From Mycobacterium sp. Aquia_216 (GTDB lineage: Bacteria > Actinomycetota > Actinomycetes > Mycobacteriales > Mycobacteriaceae): DNA of 64,000 bases. Below are positions 20,021 to 28,863 of the stretch, one piece after another. Position 1 is the stretch's first letter. Each line of letters begins with the position of its first letter. Below the pieces are notes generated by a model. It saw only the letters and a program-made list of their open reading frames with translations, was not told the origin of the DNA and made no database searches. The translations under genes were made by a program, and so were the position numbers. The stretch is from contig NZ_CP113529.1 in assembly GCF_026723865.1 (NCBI RefSeq), forward strand, positions 4,712,001 through 4,776,000, written 5' to 3'.

Positions 20021-20845
20021 TCAGCCAAGCTTGGCCAGGGTGCGATCCCACAGCTCACGGGCCAGGCTGGGATCGTCGGCCAAGCGGCTGGATTGCGCGA
20101 TCGCGCGTTTGGCGTAGTACTCGCCGGAGGCCCATTCGACACCCGGCGTGCTCGACGCGAGCCACACCAGCGGGTCGGCCCCCTCGTCTACGGTCGCGGT
20201 GAACCGCGCCTGCGGCGTGTACCGCTGCATGAAGACCAGCAATCGCGACCCCGATGCGCGGCCGAAGTTGGAGTTGACGTTGCCGGGATGGACTGTCGCA
20301 ACGGACAACCCGCCGCCGTGGTGGCGCCGGTGTAATTCTTTGGTGAACAAGACGATAGCCAATTTGGACAAAGCATAGGCGGTGCCGGGCCAGCGCCTCG
20401 CCGTGTTCTCCAAGTCGTCAACGGTGGCCCGGCGCACCAACTTGTGCGACGAGCTGGTCGTGTTGACGATGGTGGCACGCGAATCAAGCAGCACCGGCAA
20501 CAACTGGGTGGTCAGCAGAAACGGCGACAAGTAGTTGACCTGATAGGTGTGTTCGTAACCATCGGGTGTCAGGTGAATTTTGGTGCCCATTCCCCCGGCG
20601 TTGTTGAGCAGCACGTCGATACGTGGATATTCGGAGCGAATTTTTTCTGCCAAGGCCCGCACCTGAGCCAGATCGCCGAAGTCGGCCACGAAATAATCCG
20701 CGTCCAATTCCGCCGCCACCGCCGTGGTCTTACTTTCCGACCGTCCCACCACCACAATGTTGTCTCCGCGATGGCGTAACCGACGAGCCGCTGCGGCACC
20801 GATGCCGTCGCTGCCACCCGTGATGACAATCGTCTTTGACGTCAT
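20021..20845 (-). CDS. Short-chain dehydrogenase/reductase (retinol-dehydrogenase-like)
   Basis: A 274-residue SDR: cofactor motif TGGSDGIG near the N-terminus, NNAGG, and the catalytic Tyr-x3-Lys in YALSKLA. The basic VVVGRSESK after the second strand suggests NADP preference. ATG 20845 (MTSKTIVITGG) is chosen because homology begins there; the frame upstream is unrelated. It is single, with about 150 bases to the TetR start on one side and 52 to a frameshifted regulator on the other. The substrate is not indicated. Confidence 0.85.
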   Translation of the reverse strand: MTSKTIVITGGSDGIGAAAARRLRHRGDNIVVVGRSESKTTAVAAELDADYFVADFGDLAQVRALAEKIRSEYPRIDVLLNNAGGMGTKIHLTPDGYEHTYQVNYLSPFLLTTQLLPVLLDSRATIVNTTSSSHKLVRRATVDDLENTARRWPGTAYALSKLAIVLFTKELHRRHHGGGLSVATVHPGNVNSNFGRASGSRLLVFMQRYTPQARFTATVDEGADPLVWLASSTPGVEWASGEYYAKRAIAQSSRLADDPSLARELWDRTLAKLG

Positions 20846-20897
20846 AGCGGGAGTGTATCGACAGCGTGATAAGCGGACCGCCCAATGACGCGGGCTA

Positions 20898-22077
20898 TCA
20901 GCGCAATTTGGAATCGATCTCGAAGGCCAAGCACAACTCGGCAAGCTCGATCGGGACGCTGATCGATCGCCCGGTGCATTCCTCGATCCGGCGTAGTCGG
21001 TGGCGAACGGTATTCGGATGACAGAACAGCGCCCCCGCGGCCTCGGGTATCGAGCCGCGATGGGCTACCCATACGCGAAAAGTCCGATAGAGCAGGTCAC
21101 TATCGGGGACGCCCGCCAAGCGACCCAGAACCGCGTCGGCCAGTCGTAGGTTGACGTCCGGCGCGGTGACCGCGGCAATTCCCAGCACGCTGTCCTCGAA
21201 CTCCACTACCGGCTCGCTGTCGCTTGATCCAGTGACCGCGATCCGTGCGTACCGAAGCGCGGTCCCGATCTCCGCCAGCGCATCGAATCGCGGACTGACG
21301 CCGACGCCCGTGGCTGCTCATGCGTCGCAGGGTTGCGAGCAGGTTTACGCGGGCGGCATCCGACGGCAGATGGACGATGCCGATTTGCAGCTCCGGCAAC
21401 AAACGCCACGCCGAATAGATGTCGGTGCTGCGCAGGATGTCGACGATGCCGGGCAGCGCGTGCTTGCCCAGCTCGGGCGTGCGTGCGGCGACGACGACAT
21501 AAGGCCCCCGCGTCGGCAGCCCCAGCAGGTCGGCGATCTCCCACGGACTATGGCTTGCCGATACCGTACCGGAGAACAACGCTTCGGTGAGTGCGGCGCG
21601 TTCGGCCTCGTCAGCAACGGCCTGCTGCGTCGCTCGCCGCCGATAACCGCTCGTCATCGCCTCGGTGTAAACGTCCTGCGCCTCCCAGATGCGCTCGGTC
21701 ACCGTCAGCAACGCCTGCTGGGTGATGTCGCCGTGCGCCTCCACGATGTCCAGCAGCGCTTGCCAAATGAAGTGCGAACCGATGCGGTAGGCCGACATCA
21801 CCACGTGCAGCGGGACCCTGCTTTGGGCGCGGGATTCGCCGGTGAGGGCGGCCGGCGTGGTGTCGAATGTCTGGGGACCGGCCAATCCGCTGAAGATGAA
21901 ACGCACATTGTCGGTACAGCTTTCGACAAGTTGCTGTTGACTGACGGTCTCGGTATCCCGGTAGAAGTCAATTTCGTCGCGGATCGCCGAGGCGACCGCG
22001 GCGCCGAGTTGTTCCGTTTGCCGGATCAACTCGGCTCCGATTAGCGATACCTGCTCGGCTGTCTTTCCCGCGCTCAT
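20898..22077 (-). pseudogene. CdaR/PucR-type transcriptional regulator, frameshifted
   Basis: From ATG 22077 the frame encodes a CdaR-like sensor half (RIGSHFIWQALLDIVEAHGD; PYVVVAARTPELG). Around 21310-21320 the similarity moves to another frame, which reads VGVSPRFDALAEIGTALRYA and ends with the typical PucR HTH (CHPNTVRHRLRRIEECTGR) and a stop at 20898. One extra base or two missing bases near 21315 would explain it. Joined, the protein would be about 390 residues, a normal size. The first frame instead runs on to a stop at 21100 with Arg/Gly-rich nonsense. It is either a recent inactivating mutation or a sequencing error. Intact homologues control catabolic operons. Confidence 0.75.
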
Positions 22078-22159
22078 GCACTAAACGTAGAAGCGCTGCG
22101 CCTTCTCGTCACGCGCGGACACCACCGTACACCGTTTAGTTTGGTCCGCACCACGATGA

Positions 22160-22341
22160 CGGTGGGCCCGTCGGCCGTTAGGGCAGGAGTGTGCCTGGCG
22201 CACAGGCGAATTGTTCGACGCGGTCGCCGCCGGCGTCATCATGGTCGCGGTGAGTGCGCACTACCCGCTGGCGGATCACCGGGAGGGCACCGAGATCTTC
22301 GGGGCCGCAAGGCCATCGGCTCGGCAGTACTCACCTCCTAG
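22160..22341 (+). pseudogene. Remnant of the C-terminus of a quinone oxidoreductase (MDR family)
   Basis: One plus-strand frame reads WRTGELFDAVAAGVIMVAVS then AHYPLAD, the hallmark end of NADPH:quinone oxidoreductases. A second frame then gives AHRDLRGRKAIGSAVLTS and a stop at 22341. Together they represent only the last 55-60 residues, with a frame change near 22280, and an in-frame stop (TGA) precedes the fragment. No nucleotide-binding domain is present. It fills the gap between the frameshifted regulator and the P450 gene. Confidence 0.65.
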
Positions 22342-23573
22342 ACCAGACAGTAGCGCACCGGCAGGTGTTTGAGGCCACCGACGAAGGTGGTGGCGGTGAG
22401 TTCCGGCTCACCGGTCAACTCAATGGATTCGAGCCTGGGCAGCAGCTCGGAGAAGAAGCTGTTCACCTCCATGCGCGCCAGCGCCGCCCCCATACAGAAG
22501 TGCACGCCGTAGCCGAAGGCGAGGTGCTTGTTGGGATCGCGACCGACGTCAAAGCGGAACGGCTCGTCGAAGATGTCCTCGTCTCGGTTGCCGGACACAT
22601 AGGACAGCAACACGGAATCGCCTGCCGCGATGGGTATTCCGCGCACCGTGGTGTCCTCGGCGGCGGTCCGCATGAACTCTTTGACCGGTGTTACCCAGCG
22701 GATCATCTCCTCGGTGGCCAGCGGCATCAGGTCGAGATTGTCCCGCAACCGTTCACGCTGGCCCGGATTCTCGATGAGCGCCTGCAAGCCACCGGAGATG
22801 GTCGCGCTGGTGGTGTCGTGACCCGCGGTAGCGACGATCAGGTAGTACGACACGGTGTCGATATCCGAGAGTGGCTCGCCGTCGACGCGGGCGTTGGCGA
22901 TCGCCGACGCGAGATCCTCGGTTGGATGCTCACGGCGCGAGGCTGTCACGCCGTTGAAGTAACCGAACATGTCGAGCAGCGCCGGCAGCTGATCCTCGCT
23001 GTCGCTGCCCCGCTTGAATTCGCTGTCTTCGCTCCCGAACAGCTCCTGGGTCAGCTTGAGCATGCGGCTGAAGTCGGCTTCCGGGATGCCCAGCAGTGAC
23101 ATGATCACGAAGAGCGGGTAATTGACCGCGACCTGCTGGACGAAGTCGCATTCGGGCCCTTTGGCCATCATCTTGTCGACGTAGATCTTTGCTAGTTCGT
23201 CGACGCGCATCTTCATGGCGCGCATGGCCTTTGGACGAAACCAGTCAGCGCCGATCGCGCGGACGACCCGGTGTTGGGGATCGTCCATGTGGATCAGCGT
23301 GCGTACCCCGGCGGCGCTTTGCAGCTCGTCGCCCTGCTTCGTCGCCAGCACCGGGCGCGGCCAGTTGGTGAAGAGCGTGTTGTTGCGCTCGATGTCCATG
23401 ATGTCGGCGTGTTTGGTGATCGCCCAGAACGGCCGGTAGTCGTCGACCTCAACCCACGAGACCGGCGCGGTGGCGCGCAGGTGAGTCAGCGCCGCGTGCA
23501 ACCGCCGTTCGTCGGTGTACGCCAACGGATCCGTCAGCAACTTTGCGCCGTCATCCGTCGTCGTCGTGCTCAC
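22338..23573 (-). CDS. Cytochrome P450 (canonical motifs)
   Basis: A 411-residue class I P450: I-helix AGHDTT (residues 250-255), K-helix E289-M-I-R292, haem loop FGYGVHFCMG with axial Cys360. Unlike the two other P450s in the window it has the standard Asp-Thr pair and belongs to another subfamily. Its ATG overlaps the stop of the luciferase-like gene by 4 bases, so it is the second gene of a two-gene unit. No ferredoxin is adjacent. It overlaps the end of the quinone oxidoreductase remnant by 4 bases. Confidence 0.92.
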   Translation of the reverse strand: MSTTTTDDGAKLLTDPLAYTDERRLHAALTHLRATAPVSWVEVDDYRPFWAITKHADIMDIERNNTLFTNWPRPVLATKQGDELQSAAGVRTLIHMDDPQHRVVRAIGADWFRPKAMRAMKMRVDELAKIYVDKMMAKGPECDFVQQVAVNYPLFVIMSLLGIPEADFSRMLKLTQELFGSEDSEFKRGSDSEDQLPALLDMFGYFNGVTASRREHPTEDLASAIANARVDGEPLSDIDTVSYYLIVATAGHDTTSATISGGLQALIENPGQRERLRDNLDLMPLATEEMIRWVTPVKEFMRTAAEDTTVRGIPIAAGDSVLLSYVSGNRDEDIFDEPFRFDVGRDPNKHLAFGYGVHFCMGAALARMEVNSFFSELLPRLESIELTGEPELTATTFVGGLKHLPVRYCLV

Positions 23574-24592
23574 TGGCGGAACTCCTTCATTGCGAGGCTG
23601 ACACAGTGCTCGGAAGCAGTCATGAAAATCGGCAGGACCCGGTCAACCACGCCGACACAGCGACTTTTCAGCGCCGTGGCGATCGTGTCGACGGGACCGA
23701 CGACGGCGAAGGTCGACAGCATCTCGTCGTCGATTAGCGAGCCCATGGTGTCCCACTCCCCTTGCTTGGAAAGACGATTGAGCTCGTCGTGCAAGTCACC
23801 CCAGCCATGCAGCTCGAGAATCTTGCGGTAGGCCGGCGTTGATCCGTAGAAGGCGATCTGCTTGCGCACGGCGGCTTTGGCGGTTTGTAGCTCGGCGTCG
23901 TTCTCACCGGTGGCCACCAGCACTTCGGCCGATAGTTCTAGATCACCGCGCTCCCGGCCGGCGCGCGCCACCCCGCGCAGCAACGCCGGGGCGGTGACCT
24001 CGGTGATGTACCGCTTCGACACCATCGGATGGCCGAGGTGGCCGTCCGCGACCTCGCCGCACATCTCGGTCATCACTTCACCAACCGCCGCGATGAACAC
24101 CTTCGGCACCGAATACGGATGCGGTTCGGGGGTGAACATCGGCGTCATGATCTTGTGCGTGTAGAAGTCGCCCTCGAAGCGAAGCTTGCCGCCGTCTTTC
24201 CAGGCGGACCAGATCGCGTGCAGCGCGGAGACGAATTCGGTCATCCGGCGCGCCGGATGACTCCACGGCATGCTGAATCGTTTTTCGATGTGCGGCTGAA
24301 TCTGAGTGCCCAGCCCGAGAATGAAGCGGCCCCGTGAATACGCCTGCAGGCCCCAGGCGACGTTGGCGACGATCATCGGATTGCGCGCGAACGCCACCGC
24401 GATGTTGGTGCCGAGCTCGAGTCGCGACGTGTGTTCGGCGGCCAGCAGCAGCGGCAGAAACGGGTCGTGACTGGTTTCCGGAGTCCAGCCCCCGTCGTAC
24501 CCCTGCTGCTCCAGGTTGCCGGCCGCTTCGACCACGCGTTCGAGGCGATTGGGAATGCCACCGTCGATCTTGAGGCGGGGGCCGTCAGCCAT
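23570..24592 (-). CDS. Luciferase-like (LLM) F420-dependent-type oxidoreductase
   Basis: A 340-residue TIM-barrel flavin/F420 oxidoreductase: QQGYDGGWTPETSHDPFLPL at the N-terminal substrate/cofactor face, then RLELGTNIAVAFARNP, SRGRFILGLGTQIQPHIEKR and a C-terminal FYGSTPAYRKILELHGW. These are typical of mycobacterial LLM-class enzymes thought to use F420, which is family knowledge. It leads a two-gene unit with the P450. The operator-like TTACAGTAA at 24603-24611 sits 10 bases before the ATG. Possible role: reduction or oxidation of a P450 product or substrate. Confidence 0.87.
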   Translation of the reverse strand: MADGPRLKIDGGIPNRLERVVEAAGNLEQQGYDGGWTPETSHDPFLPLLLAAEHTSRLELGTNIAVAFARNPMIVANVAWGLQAYSRGRFILGLGTQIQPHIEKRFSMPWSHPARRMTEFVSALHAIWSAWKDGGKLRFEGDFYTHKIMTPMFTPEPHPYSVPKVFIAAVGEVMTEMCGEVADGHLGHPMVSKRYITEVTAPALLRGVARAGRERGDLELSAEVLVATGENDAELQTAKAAVRKQIAFYGSTPAYRKILELHGWGDLHDELNRLSKQGEWDTMGSLIDDEMLSTFAVVGPVDTIATALKSRCVGVVDRVLPIFMTASEHCVSLAMKEFRQ

Positions 24593-24602
24593 GCGGGTAA
24601 CT

Positions 24603-24611
24603 TTACAGTAA
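24603..24611. promoter_or_regulatory. TTACNGTAA palindrome, site C
   Basis: TTACAGTAA, an exact 9-base palindrome, in the divergent region between the luciferase-like gene (ATG 24592) and the carboxyltransferase gene (ATG 24734). It is flanked upstream by GGGTAACT. Confidence 0.5.
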
Positions 24612-24733
24612 GCGATCCAGTATGTGACCCTGCTGATCTAGTGGCGATCGCAAGCGCGGCGTAGCCGAGTGCAGCGGGTCGCCGCCATCGGACTAGGCGC
24701 GCGACCGTATCCCCGTAGAGGTAGGAAAGAAGC

Positions 24734-26230
24734 ATGACCAAACCCCCGGATTGGGAGGAGACGCTCGAGGACCTCGACCGTCGGCGTCAGCACGCGTGGG
24801 GCATGGGCGGGACCGAGCGGCTCGACAAACATCGCGGCAAGGGCAAGCTCGACGCTCGCGCACGCGTCGACCGACTCCTGGACAAGGGCACCTTCCGCGA
24901 AATCGGCACGCTGGTCGGCGGCGACATTGCGGCCGACGGTCTGGTCGTCGGCTCGGGCTCGATCAACGGGTCGCCGGTGATGCTGGGTGCGGAGGACTTC
25001 ACCACGATGGCCGGCAGCATCGGGCCCGGCGGCAACTCGAAGCGCTACCGCATCGCCGAGCTGGCGCTGCGCGACAAGACTCCGCTGGTGATGCTGCTCG
25101 AGGGTGCGGGCTTCCGTCCCGGCGGCGGCCACTACGGCCGCACGCCCACCGACCTGCTCGCCCAGGCGCAGTGCTCGGGCAAGGTGCCGACCGTCGCCGC
25201 GGTGCTCGGCCCCTCGGCCGGACATGGCGCGCTGGTGGCGCCGGTGTGCGACTTCCGAATCATGAGCACTCAAGGCGCGATCTTTACCGCGGGGCCCCCG
25301 GTCGTCAAAGAGTCGACCGGAGAAGAAATTTCGAAGGAAGATCTCGGTGGACCCGTCACCGCCTTGCCCAGCGGCGTGATCCACAACGTCGCCGAAGACG
25401 ACGAAGCCGTGCTCGCCGATATCCGGCGCTACCTGTCGTACTTCCCGCCGAGCGCATGGTCGTATCCGTCGCCACTGCCGGCGGACGAAAACAGCGAACC
25501 ACGGCCGACACCGGAACTGCTCGACATCGTCTCGCGCGACAACCGCCGCGTCTATGACATGCGCGCCGTCCTCGACGTGGTCTTCGACCGGCCCGACCGG
25601 TTCGAGGTCCAGCCGCAGTACGGCAAGGCGATCATCTGCGCGCTGGCCCACCTCGGTGGCCACCCGGTCGCGGTCGTCGCCAATCAGCCCAACGTGATCG
25701 CCGGCTCCATCGACGCCGACGCCGCGGACAAGGCGGCGCATTTCATCATGGTGGCCGACTCGTTCCACCTGCCATTGATCTTCTTCGCGGACAATCCCGG
25801 CATGCTGCCCGGGAGTCGGTCCGAGCGCAGCGGGGTGCTGCGCGCCGGCGCGCGAATGTTCGCCGCCCAAACCGCGGCCACCACCATCAAGCTGCACGTG
25901 ACGCTGCGCAAGGCATATGGGTTCGGCTCCATGGTCATGTCGCTGCTGGGTTTCGACAGCCAGTCCGCGACCTTCGCCTATCCCGGCGCAACGATGGGCG
26001 CCATGAGCGCGGCCGCGCTGGGCCGGGCGACCCATGCCGGCGAGGATGTCACCGCGAAGTTGCGTGACGCCGAGTTGCAGGCGTCGTACCGATCGGCCGA
26101 GCACATGGGATTCGACGAACTCATCGATCCCCGCGAGACCCGCGACGCCTTGCTGGCTTCCCTGCTTCGAAGTCTGTCGGCCCGGCAGGCCGTCGCCGAA
26201 CCGGTAAGCCGCACCGTCATCATGCCCTAA
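24734..26230 (+). CDS. Acyl-CoA carboxylase carboxyltransferase (beta) subunit
   Basis: A 498-residue AccD/PCCB-type carboxyltransferase with two crotonase-fold halves: GKGKLDARARVDRLLDKGTF, LEGAGFRPGGG, KVPTVAAVLGPSAGHGALVA, and in the second half VVANQPNVIAGSIDADAADK, FFADNPGMLPGSRSE and KAYGFGSMVMSLLGF. The oxyanion-forming Gly stretches are kept. Family members carboxylate acetyl-, propionyl- or longer acyl-CoA together with a biotinylated alpha subunit; none is encoded in this window, so it would have to borrow one. It is monocistronic, with a promoter region shared with the luciferase-like gene. Confidence 0.87.
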   Translation: MTKPPDWEETLEDLDRRRQHAWGMGGTERLDKHRGKGKLDARARVDRLLDKGTFREIGTLVGGDIAADGLVVGSGSINGSPVMLGAEDFTTMAGSIGPGGNSKRYRIAELALRDKTPLVMLLEGAGFRPGGGHYGRTPTDLLAQAQCSGKVPTVAAVLGPSAGHGALVAPVCDFRIMSTQGAIFTAGPPVVKESTGEEISKEDLGGPVTALPSGVIHNVAEDDEAVLADIRRYLSYFPPSAWSYPSPLPADENSEPRPTPELLDIVSRDNRRVYDMRAVLDVVFDRPDRFEVQPQYGKAIICALAHLGGHPVAVVANQPNVIAGSIDADAADKAAHFIMVADSFHLPLIFFADNPGMLPGSRSERSGVLRAGARMFAAQTAATTIKLHVTLRKAYGFGSMVMSLLGFDSQSATFAYPGATMGAMSAAALGRATHAGEDVTAKLRDAELQASYRSAEHMGFDELIDPRETRDALLASLLRSLSARQAVAEPVSRTVIMP

Positions 26231-26299
26231 TCGTCACCGCGAGACTGCGATCAGCAACGCGTTCGCCGAGTAGGCGCGTCGGCAGTCGCCGTTTCACGG

Positions 26300-27334
26300 T
26301 CATGAGCGGTAAGCCGCCACCACCGGCTCCAGCTCGTCGGGGGTTGCGCCGTGCATGATCACCGCGTCGGCCCCGTACTCGAATTCCTTGCGGATCCGCG
26401 CCACGCACTGCGCAGCCGAGCCGGTGGCCGAGGGCTCCAGCCATTCGTCGGGAATCAGCGTCGCGATGTGCTCGATCTGCGCGGGCGTGGCCTTGTGGTC
26501 GATCCCGCCGGCGATCGAAGTCACCACCGAGTCGCCCCGGAATCGTTCCAGCACAGCGGGATCCCAATTGTTGGTCTGCACCATCAGGTCGCCGTACCCC
26601 TGCAGGTAGGTGGCCAGCCGGGCGACGGTCTTCTTCAGCCGCAGCTCCTCGGGAAGGTGGTCTCCGACGGTGGCGAAGCACGACCACACCCGCACGCTGT
26701 CGGGGTCGCGGCCCGCCTTCTCCGCCGCAGACTTGACGGTTTTGACGCAGCGCTGCAACGTCTCCGGCGTGAAGTAGGTGTGCAGGATGACGTCGTCGAA
26801 AGCCCTGCCACCGAGCGCGAGCGTGTTGGGCCCGAAAGCCACCAGCGCCAGCCGAATGTCCTCGTTGAAGTCCGGGTCGAGGAACAGGATCGGATACTTG
26901 CCCATCGGGCCCTCGTGGTTGAAGATCAGCTCGCCGTGGAACAACCGGCGCATGACCTGCGCCCAGTCCTCCATCTGCGCGGTCGTCACCGCTGGAATGC
27001 CGAACGCCCCGTATATCGCGGCGATGCCGCGCCCGATGCCCAACGTGAACCGCCCCCGGGAGAGCCGGTGCATCGTGGTCGCCCACGACCCGGTGATCAG
27101 CGGATGCCGTGTGTTGTGATTGGTTGCCGCAGTGGCGATCTGCATCCGGTTGGTCACCGCGCAGGCCGCGCCAACCAGAGACGATGCTTCCTTGACGTTC
27201 CAGCGCTCGGAGATGAACGCGGTGCCGAAGCCCAGCTCCTCGCCGCGGCGCGCCTCGTCCATCAGGGTTGCCGGCCCCTCACCGCCGGCGCCGGCCAGCA
27301 GGTAGTAGCCCAATTCGTCCAGCGTCTTCGTCAA
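26300..27334 (-). CDS. Luciferase-like (LLM) F420-dependent-type oxidoreductase
   Basis: A 344-residue LLM-class protein: LGFGTAFISERWNVKEAS, ATAATNHNTRHPLITGSWAT, RLSRGRFTLGIGRGIAAIYG, then a C-terminal GADAVIMHGATPDELEPVV. A TTG start at 27334 is proposed: AAGGAG lies 7 bases upstream and the TTG overlaps the SnoaL-like stop (TTGA). The frame itself is open a little further upstream. It is the last gene of the five-gene 30943-26300 unit that also encodes a Baeyer-Villiger-type enzyme. It belongs to a different LLM subgroup from 23570-24592. Confidence 0.85.
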   Translation of the reverse strand: MTKTLDELGYYLLAGAGGEGPATLMDEARRGEELGFGTAFISERWNVKEASSLVGAACAVTNRMQIATAATNHNTRHPLITGSWATTMHRLSRGRFTLGIGRGIAAIYGAFGIPAVTTAQMEDWAQVMRRLFHGELIFNHEGPMGKYPILFLDPDFNEDIRLALVAFGPNTLALGGRAFDDVILHTYFTPETLQRCVKTVKSAAEKAGRDPDSVRVWSCFATVGDHLPEELRLKKTVARLATYLQGYGDLMVQTNNWDPAVLERFRGDSVVTSIAGGIDHKATPAQIEHIATLIPDEWLEPSATGSAAQCVARIRKEFEYGADAVIMHGATPDELEPVVAAYRS

Positions 27335-27711
27335 CTCCAAACTCCTTGCTTGTAACCACAATTCCAGACTTCGGTGATCTTCCCGGCGACGACGCGGAAA
27401 ATCTCCATGCTGCCGACCTCAACGTCTGTGCCATCCTTGAGCGTCATCGGGGACTGGTAGACGATGGCGACGTGCTCGCCGTCGTCCCCGGCAACCACCA
27501 GGTTCAGTTCGAATCGGATGGCCTCGAACATGCCCCAGTGATCGATGATGCGGTTGACCGCCTGTTCGTGCGTGAGCACTGTCGCTTCGCCCACTTCATG
27601 CCGCGTGACCGTGTCGCCGATCAGCTCCTCGGCGAGCGCGAAGTCGCGCTTGTTCCACACCACGAGGTTGTACAGCTCGACGACCTCGCGGGCCGTCCGA
27701 ACTGAAGCCAT
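27331..27711 (-). CDS. SnoaL-like / NTF2-fold protein
   Basis: A 126-residue NTF2-fold protein: REVVELYNLVVWNKRDFALA at the N-terminus, then TRHEVGEATVLTHEQAVNRI and a final strand MEIFRVVAGKITEVWNCGYK. Family members are small cone-shaped barrels that act as isomerases, cyclases, hydrolases or binding proteins. The ATG 27711 overlaps the alpha/beta hydrolase stop by one base (TGATG) and is preferred over an upstream start because homology begins there. Function in this operon cannot be assigned from sequence. Confidence 0.78.
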   Translation of the reverse strand: MASVRTAREVVELYNLVVWNKRDFALAEELIGDTVTRHEVGEATVLTHEQAVNRIIDHWGMFEAIRFELNLVVAGDDGEHVAIVYQSPMTLKDGTDVEVGSMEIFRVVAGKITEVWNCGYKQGVWS

Positions 27712-28853
27712 CAGGCCGATACCGCATCGTCGGCCACCGCGCACAGGAAACGCTCGGTGACTCGCTGCACGCGGCGCGAGAAAATGTGCCCGACGTGGCT
27801 GCCGTCGTACCAAAACAGTTCGCCGCCCCACCGCTCCTGCAGGGCAGTCGTCGGCTCGCGCATCGCCATGCGGTCATGCCATGCCCCGACGATGAGCCGG
27901 CGCTCCGGCGGGGGCGCCGGCTCAACGGCCAATGGGTCGATCACCGAGGTCAGCCTCGCGACCACCGGGGATCCCAGCAGATCCCGGAAAGCGTCCCGCG
28001 CGGACCCCCAGCGCGACAGGTGCCGGGCGATCATTCCGTTGAGCCCCAGGATCGGGGTGTACAGACCCACCGCGTCGATGTCCCGTTCGAGATGTGAGAC
28101 CAGCGCGGCGACCGGGGTGCCCATCGAAATCCCTGACACCACAACGGCACTGGCTTGCGGTCGCACCCACTGCACCACCGCGCGCACCTCTGACACCGAA
28201 CGCATCATGCCCGCGACGTTGCCCAGTGGGTCCATGTCCGGATAGGCCGGCCATTCGCGGCGCCGGGAGCCATGGCCGGGCTGCACCGGCATTGCGACGT
28301 TAAAGCCGAGCTTGTGATGGATCCGGCCGATCCGGGTCAGCACCAGATCCTCGGTACCGCCCTGGCCGGCACCGTGCACCCAGACCAGCCACGGCCGTGG
28401 GCCGTCGGTGTGCCGACACACGTGCACTACCGCTCGCGCCGGGCCGCCCAGGCCCGCGGCCCCCAGCGTCTTCGGCAGCTTCGGGTCATGCTCGAACGTC
28501 ATTCGTTCGTAGGCGAGTCCGCCGATCCTGCGCCGCTGTACCGCGGTGGTCCGCAGCGGCGTGGGGTCGGCATGCGCACGGTCAATGCCCAGTTCCGCCA
28601 ACTCCTCGGCCGCCGGTTCACACTCGGCAAGCGGCCGTAGCTGCTCGGTCAGATTCCCACCTAACAGCGAGAAGCCACTCAAGGCAAGCTCATCCAGCAT
28701 GACTTCGCCGAACTGGCGGATGCCGCGGCGCGACGCCGGGACCCAGCCCGTCGACTCGTTGAGACCGGCCACCGTCCGTGGCACCACCATGCCGAATTCC
28801 CGGGTGATGTCCAAGGATCGTCTCGCCAGTGAGAATCCACCCATGCCGCTCAC
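27711..28853 (-). CDS. Alpha/beta hydrolase
   Basis: A 380-residue protein with an alpha/beta-hydrolase core: oxyanion-side motif LVWVHGAGQGG, nucleophile elbow VVSGISMGTPVAAL (Ser in GISMG), acid-side region ERRLIVGAWHDRMA and a likely catalytic His in SHVGHIF. About 150 N-terminal residues precede the core and are of unknown function. It lies 10 bases downstream of the Baeyer-Villiger-type monooxygenase. An esterase or lactonase opening the product of that enzyme is a reasonable proposal (inference from position). Confidence 0.83.
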   Translation of the reverse strand: MSGMGGFSLARRSLDITREFGMVVPRTVAGLNESTGWVPASRRGIRQFGEVMLDELALSGFSLLGGNLTEQLRPLAECEPAAEELAELGIDRAHADPTPLRTTAVQRRRIGGLAYERMTFEHDPKLPKTLGAAGLGGPARAVVHVCRHTDGPRPWLVWVHGAGQGGTEDLVLTRIGRIHHKLGFNVAMPVQPGHGSRRREWPAYPDMDPLGNVAGMMRSVSEVRAVVQWVRPQASAVVVSGISMGTPVAALVSHLERDIDAVGLYTPILGLNGMIARHLSRWGSARDAFRDLLGSPVVARLTSVIDPLAVEPAPPPERRLIVGAWHDRMAMREPTTALQERWGGELFWYDGSHVGHIFSRRVQRVTERFLCAVADDAVSA

Positions 28854-28863
28854 CCTAATCCGG

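Noticed and set aside
22081..22139. CTAAACG ... CGTTTAG inverted repeat upstream of the frameshifted regulator
   Set aside because: Arms are 45 bases apart and only 7 long; it could be a looping operator but the support is too weak to list.
24638..26104. Minus-strand 488-codon frame opposite the carboxyltransferase
   Set aside because: Antisense shadow of a well-conserved enzyme gene; low-complexity composition.
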